From NCBI GenBank assembly GCA_947652115.1, contig OX393570.1:6606710-6670709 (forward strand): 64,000 nt of DNA. Direction: 5' to 3'. This DNA is from Blastomussa wellsi. Lineage: Eukaryota; Cnidaria; Anthozoa; Scleractinia; Plerogyridae. Numbering within the stretch: position 1 is the stretch's first letter; each line of letters opens with the position of its first letter. The notes under the pieces were generated by a model. The model had not been told where the DNA came from, did not search any database, and saw nothing but the letters and a program-made list of their open reading frames with translations. This document shows positions 60,701 to 64,000 of the stretch, one piece after another. The translations under genes and the position numbers were made by a program.

Positions 60701-63700
60701 TTACTCGTTTTCGGGGCATGACTGTTCTTCCTTGGCTAGCAGAAGGATCACCTTGTCAACTGGTCTTCGTAGTTCCGATGTCCGGGTTTTCAATTGGACA
60801 GTGCGCACTAAGCCATTCTTATCTGGTTCCGTCCCGACGACTCGTCCCATAGGCCAGACATTCCTGGGGCAGGTGTCGTCCTTCACTAGAATAACATCAC
60901 CGACAGCTAAGTTCCGTTTTGGACTGTTCCACTTTGAGCGCTGTTGGAGTGTCAGGAGATATTCTTTTTTCCAGCGCGTCCAAAACAAGTTTGCCAGGTA
61001 CTGTACTCTTCGCCAACGTCGCTTCATGTACACATCTGCACGTTGGAATACTCCTGGTGGAGGGAGCACAACGCTGGTCTTCATTGTGAGAAGGTTGTTT
61101 GGGGTTAAAGGGTTGAAGTCATCAGGATCGCTTGATGCAAAGGTTAAAGGTCTCGAGTTAATGATGGCTTCGACTTTGCAGAGCAGGGTCCTGAAAGACT
61201 CATCGTCCAAGCGGGAGCCATGTTCGTGCAGCAGGACGGTAAGCACTTTGCGAGTGGTGCGAATTTGTCGTTCCCATATACCACCCATGTGGCTACCACT
61301 TGGTGGGTTGAAGATCCAGTCTGTACCCTCCTTGTGCAATCTTCTCCTAATTTGCTCATTATCCATTTCGTGAACTGCTTGTTGTAGTTCTGTATTTGCG
61401 CCTACAAAGTTTGTTCCATTGTCACTTCTGATTTCACGGATAGGACCACGACGAGCGATAAAGCGCCTAAGGGCTTGGATGAACGAATCTGTTTCGAGAG
61501 AATTGGCGGTCTCTATATGTACTGCCCTGCTTGCCAGACATGTGAAAAGACATCCGTATCGTTTAAGTTCCTTTCGGCCTTCCTTGACCACGTACGGGCC
61601 GAAGTAGTCTACTCCAGTGTATGTAAACGGTGGGGCTGGAGTCACTCTGTCTTTAGGCAAGTCAGCCATCTTCTGTTCGGTGACGGGGGCACGGTTACGG
61701 CGGCAGGTAACACACTTCGCAATCAGGTGACGGACAGCAGCATTAGCACCTGGGACCCAGTACCTTTCTCTTAATTTAGCAAGTGTATGGCCGCGACCTG
61801 CATGTGCTAGGCGTTCGTGTATGTGCTGGATGATCAGCTTTGTAACGTGACTCTTGCGAGGCAGAATGGCAGGGTGTTTCGTTTCTTCTGGAAGATCGTC
61901 AGCCTGGCTGAGACGGCCACCAACCCGAAGGAGGCCTTCATGAACGAAGGGGTCCAGTCGAGTTAGGGAACTCGTTTTCTTGAGCACCATTTTCTTCTGC
62001 TTTGCCCGACCCCGTTGATCTCCACCATCTCTGCTGCTTACTTCTTTGAGGGCATCCAATTCCTTACTGAAAGACTGTGACTGAACATAGCGGAGGATGG
62101 CGATCTCAGCCTCTTCAAACTCTTGGACTGTAAGCGGTGTGTAGCAGATATCCACTCCCTTTGTTCCAGCTCTGGATGTCTTAATGCTTAAACCTGCTCG
62201 GACGAGATTTGGATCTGTCTCAAGGCTGGCACGCTTTCTAATCTCCTTCCGCTTTCGTAGCACAGCTTTGATTCTGAGGAACACAGCCACTGCCAATTTC
62301 AGACGATGCCAGTTTGAGTGGTATTCTATCAGCTTGTTGATGGACGCAGCTGGGTCTTCCATTACCGTAGTACTGGCAGAAACAACTTTTCTGACCTCAG
62401 GGTCGTCGTCTAGAACCTCGCCAACTGGGAAGGGCTGCTGCGGCCACTCAGATTCCATTTTCCACAAGAACTGTGGGCCTTTGGTCCAACGTTGCTGCTG
62501 TAGAAGTGCTGCAGCACTTAGTCCTCTTGAGGCGTCGTCTGCTGGGTTACTATCAGTGTCTACATATTTCCATTGCATGGGACTTGTGAAGTCCCTTATC
62601 AGCTGCACGCGGTTTGCGACAAATATTTGAAACCTTTTCCGCTCGTTTCCTATCAAGCGGAGAACTGTGGTAGAGTCGGTGTGGTAGATGACACTCTCAG
62701 GCTTGATCTCTAGTTCCTTGTTTAGCATTTGTCCGACACGCACAGAAACGGTTGCAGCGGTTAGTTCTAGCCGTGGGACTGTTACGGCCTTGGTGGGTGT
62801 GAGCCGGGCCTTGCCCATTAGAAAGGAACAATGGACGCGATCTGTGTCGTCCTGTAGACGGAGGTAAGCCGCACATCCATAACCCATTGTGCTGGCATCG
62901 GAGAACAAGTGAAGCTGTCTGGAAACAACTGGACCAAAATCTAGTGGTTTGAGACACCGCTCGATGTGGAATTGCTCAAGCATCGGAAGCTCTGCACACC
63001 ATCCCATCCATTTACTGCGGTAATCTTCTGGAATGTCGTCGTCCCAGTCGAGATCCTTGTGGCAGCATAGGTCCTGTAACAACTTCTTTGCCAAGAGCGT
63101 GAAAGGAGCGATGAAGCCTAGGGGATCAAAGATTGATGATACGGTTGATAAGACTCCTCGTCTTGTGAAGGGTTTACTGCTAACGACGATTCGAAATCCA
63201 AAGCTGTCTGACTGTACGCACCACTGTACCCCTAAGGCACGCTCAACAGGAAGGTCATCGTAGTCGAGAGCAATAGATTTGACTTCCTTCGATCGCTCAG
63301 TCTCGGGTATGCTGTCTAGGACTGCGCGACGATTGCAAGTAAACTTGGTGAGGCGGAATCCACCCTTCTGGCAAGATTGACGAAGGTCTTCAATCAGCTC
63401 CACCGCTGAACCTTCTGAGCTTACGGAACGTAGACAATCGTCCACGTAGAAGTTCTTTCGCAACGTGTCAGCAACTAGAGTACCATGCTCTTCTTCATTA
63501 TCCCTTGCGGTTTGTTTAAGGGCAAAGTTAGCAACACTCGGTGAGGAGACCGCTCCAAATAGATGTACGAGCATTCGATACTCTTCTAAATCAGCCTCCA
63601 GATTGCCGTCTGGCCACCATAAGAAACGAAGATAGTCATGCTGTTCTGGGGGCACTTTGACCTGGTGGAACATAGCTTCCACATCTCCCATGAAGGCAAC

Positions 63701-63988
63701 AGGGTCCTCACGAAATCTGGTTAGCACTCCTACAAGAGAGTTTGTGAGATCTGGACCTTGGAGTAAACGGTCGTTGAGGGACACTCCTTCGGATTTTGCG
63801 CTGCAGTCAAATACCACACGTATTTTTCCCGGTTTTTTCGGGTGATAAATCCCATGGTGAGGGAGGTACCACACCTTGCCTGGCATCGGCGTCGGTGACT
63901 GGTTTGGAACCCTTTGTGCATAACCTTTGGCGATGACATCCTTGATAAAGGCAACATAGTCGGAGCGATACTTAGAATCCCTCAGCAT
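60701..63988 (-). CDS. BEL/Pao element 2 Pol (5' end outside window)
   Basis: 1095 codons without interruption; the frame continues past the window edge, so gag, protease and the RT start are not seen. Pao-type RT: KVWYLPHHGIYHP, IRVVFDCSAKSEGVSLNDRL, GDVEAMFHQVKVPP, FYVDD. RNase H: HLFSDASTMGYGCAAYL. Integrase: HERLAHAGRGHTLAKLRERY ... CVTCRR, then FTYTGVDYFGPYVV, IRSDNGTNFVGAN and SHMGGIWERQIR (DDE). It ends with the full C-terminal domain (VGDVILVKDD ... WPMGRV), the part missing in BEL element 1. Appears intact. Confidence 0.93.
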   Translation of the reverse strand: MLRDSKYRSDYVAFIKDVIAKGYAQRVPNQSPTPMPGKVWYLPHHGIYHPKKPGKIRVVFDCSAKSEGVSLNDRLLQGPDLTNSLVGVLTRFREDPVAFMGDVEAMFHQVKVPPEQHDYLRFLWWPDGNLEADLEEYRMLVHLFGAVSSPSVANFALKQTARDNEEEHGTLVADTLRKNFYVDDCLRSVSSEGSAVELIEDLRQSCQKGGFRLTKFTCNRRAVLDSIPETERSKEVKSIALDYDDLPVERALGVQWCVQSDSFGFRIVVSSKPFTRRGVLSTVSSIFDPLGFIAPFTLLAKKLLQDLCCHKDLDWDDDIPEDYRSKWMGWCAELPMLEQFHIERCLKPLDFGPVVSRQLHLFSDASTMGYGCAAYLRLQDDTDRVHCSFLMGKARLTPTKAVTVPRLELTAATVSVRVGQMLNKELEIKPESVIYHTDSTTVLRLIGNERKRFQIFVANRVQLIRDFTSPMQWKYVDTDSNPADDASRGLSAAALLQQQRWTKGPQFLWKMESEWPQQPFPVGEVLDDDPEVRKVVSASTTVMEDPAASINKLIEYHSNWHRLKLAVAVFLRIKAVLRKRKEIRKRASLETDPNLVRAGLSIKTSRAGTKGVDICYTPLTVQEFEEAEIAILRYVQSQSFSKELDALKEVSSRDGGDQRGRAKQKKMVLKKTSSLTRLDPFVHEGLLRVGGRLSQADDLPEETKHPAILPRKSHVTKLIIQHIHERLAHAGRGHTLAKLRERYWVPGANAAVRHLIAKCVTCRRNRAPVTEQKMADLPKDRVTPAPPFTYTGVDYFGPYVVKEGRKELKRYGCLFTCLASRAVHIETANSLETDSFIQALRRFIARRGPIREIRSDNGTNFVGANTELQQAVHEMDNEQIRRRLHKEGTDWIFNPPSGSHMGGIWERQIRTTRKVLTVLLHEHGSRLDDESFRTLLCKVEAIINSRPLTFASSDPDDFNPLTPNNLLTMKTSVVLPPPGVFQRADVYMKRRWRRVQYLANLFWTRWKKEYLLTLQQRSKWNSPKRNLAVGDVILVKDDTCPRNVWPMGRVVGTEPDKNGLVRTVQLKTRTSELRRPVDKVILLLAKEEQSCPENE

Positions 63989-64000
63989 CTTCTTCTTCTG

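Larger units (their letters stand above)
60290..64000 (-). mobile_element. BEL/Pao element 2, 3' part (runs off the window)
   Basis: 3' LTR at 60290-60562, purine tract at 60563-60575 and most of pol. Inserted into Gypsy 2. LTR sequence differs from the BEL at 574-6352, so it is a different family. Confidence 0.88.

Noticed and set aside
60732..61373. 213-codon plus-strand ORF inside BEL element 2
   Set aside because: Antisense shadow of the integrase region.

Overview
This is a window of animal nuclear DNA, most probably from a cnidarian (stony coral or sea anemone). The host signal is a spliced degenerin/ASIC-type ion channel gene with canonical GT-AG introns. The rest is an unusually dense collection of mobile elements typical of cnidarian genomes: BEL/Pao and Gypsy LTR elements, an Ngaro-type tyrosine-recombinase retroelement, an L1-like LINE, tRNA-derived SINEs, THAP/DDE transposase genes, many MITEs and two Polinton (Maverick/adintovirus-like) elements. 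Species assignment is inference. A 200-base N gap lies at 13615-13814.

Layout. 574-6352: a young BEL/Pao retrotransposon with 265-bp LTRs that read as identical and a 5-bp target duplication. 6637-8380: a broken Gypsy fragment (minus) with a 102-bp hammerhead-like insertion. 8465-11819: an unrecognised SAP-like ORF (plus) converging on a THAP + DDE transposase gene (minus). 12471-13208: a 50-bp minisatellite. 14997-17295: a piggyBac-like MITE, a 76-bp snapback repeat and microsatellites. 17306-25255: two exons of an ASIC-like gene on the minus strand, with a complete 5.3-kb Ngaro element in the intron between them. 26912-36951: a second, divergently transcribed ASIC-like gene for which seven exons with matching splice phases give a 485-residue protein; its introns hold a Harbinger-type MITE, a SINE and a LINE. 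37105-38169: nested MITEs. 38502-49000: an AT-rich Polinton (A, plus strand) split by a second Polinton (B, minus strand, 7.46 kb) with a 6-bp target duplication. 49098-56941: tandem repeats, a tRNA-like sequence, two MITEs with 9-bp target duplications, the first two exons of a probable type II membrane protein with an X-box-like palindrome upstream, a pogo-like and a piggyBac-like non-autonomous element. 56946-64000: a Gypsy element (minus) into which a second BEL/Pao element (minus) has inserted; the latter runs off the right edge.

How it fits together. The only genes likely to serve the host are the head-to-head ASIC-like pair and the partial membrane-protein gene at 53122-54143; everything else is mobile or repetitive DNA in introns and intergenic space. 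The most informative structures are (1) the Ngaro-type element, whose split repeats make two complete promoter-gene-end cassettes (A1-gag/RT-B1 and A2-recombinase-B2), and (2) the Polinton-in-Polinton insertion, which places two very different capsid lineages in one locus.
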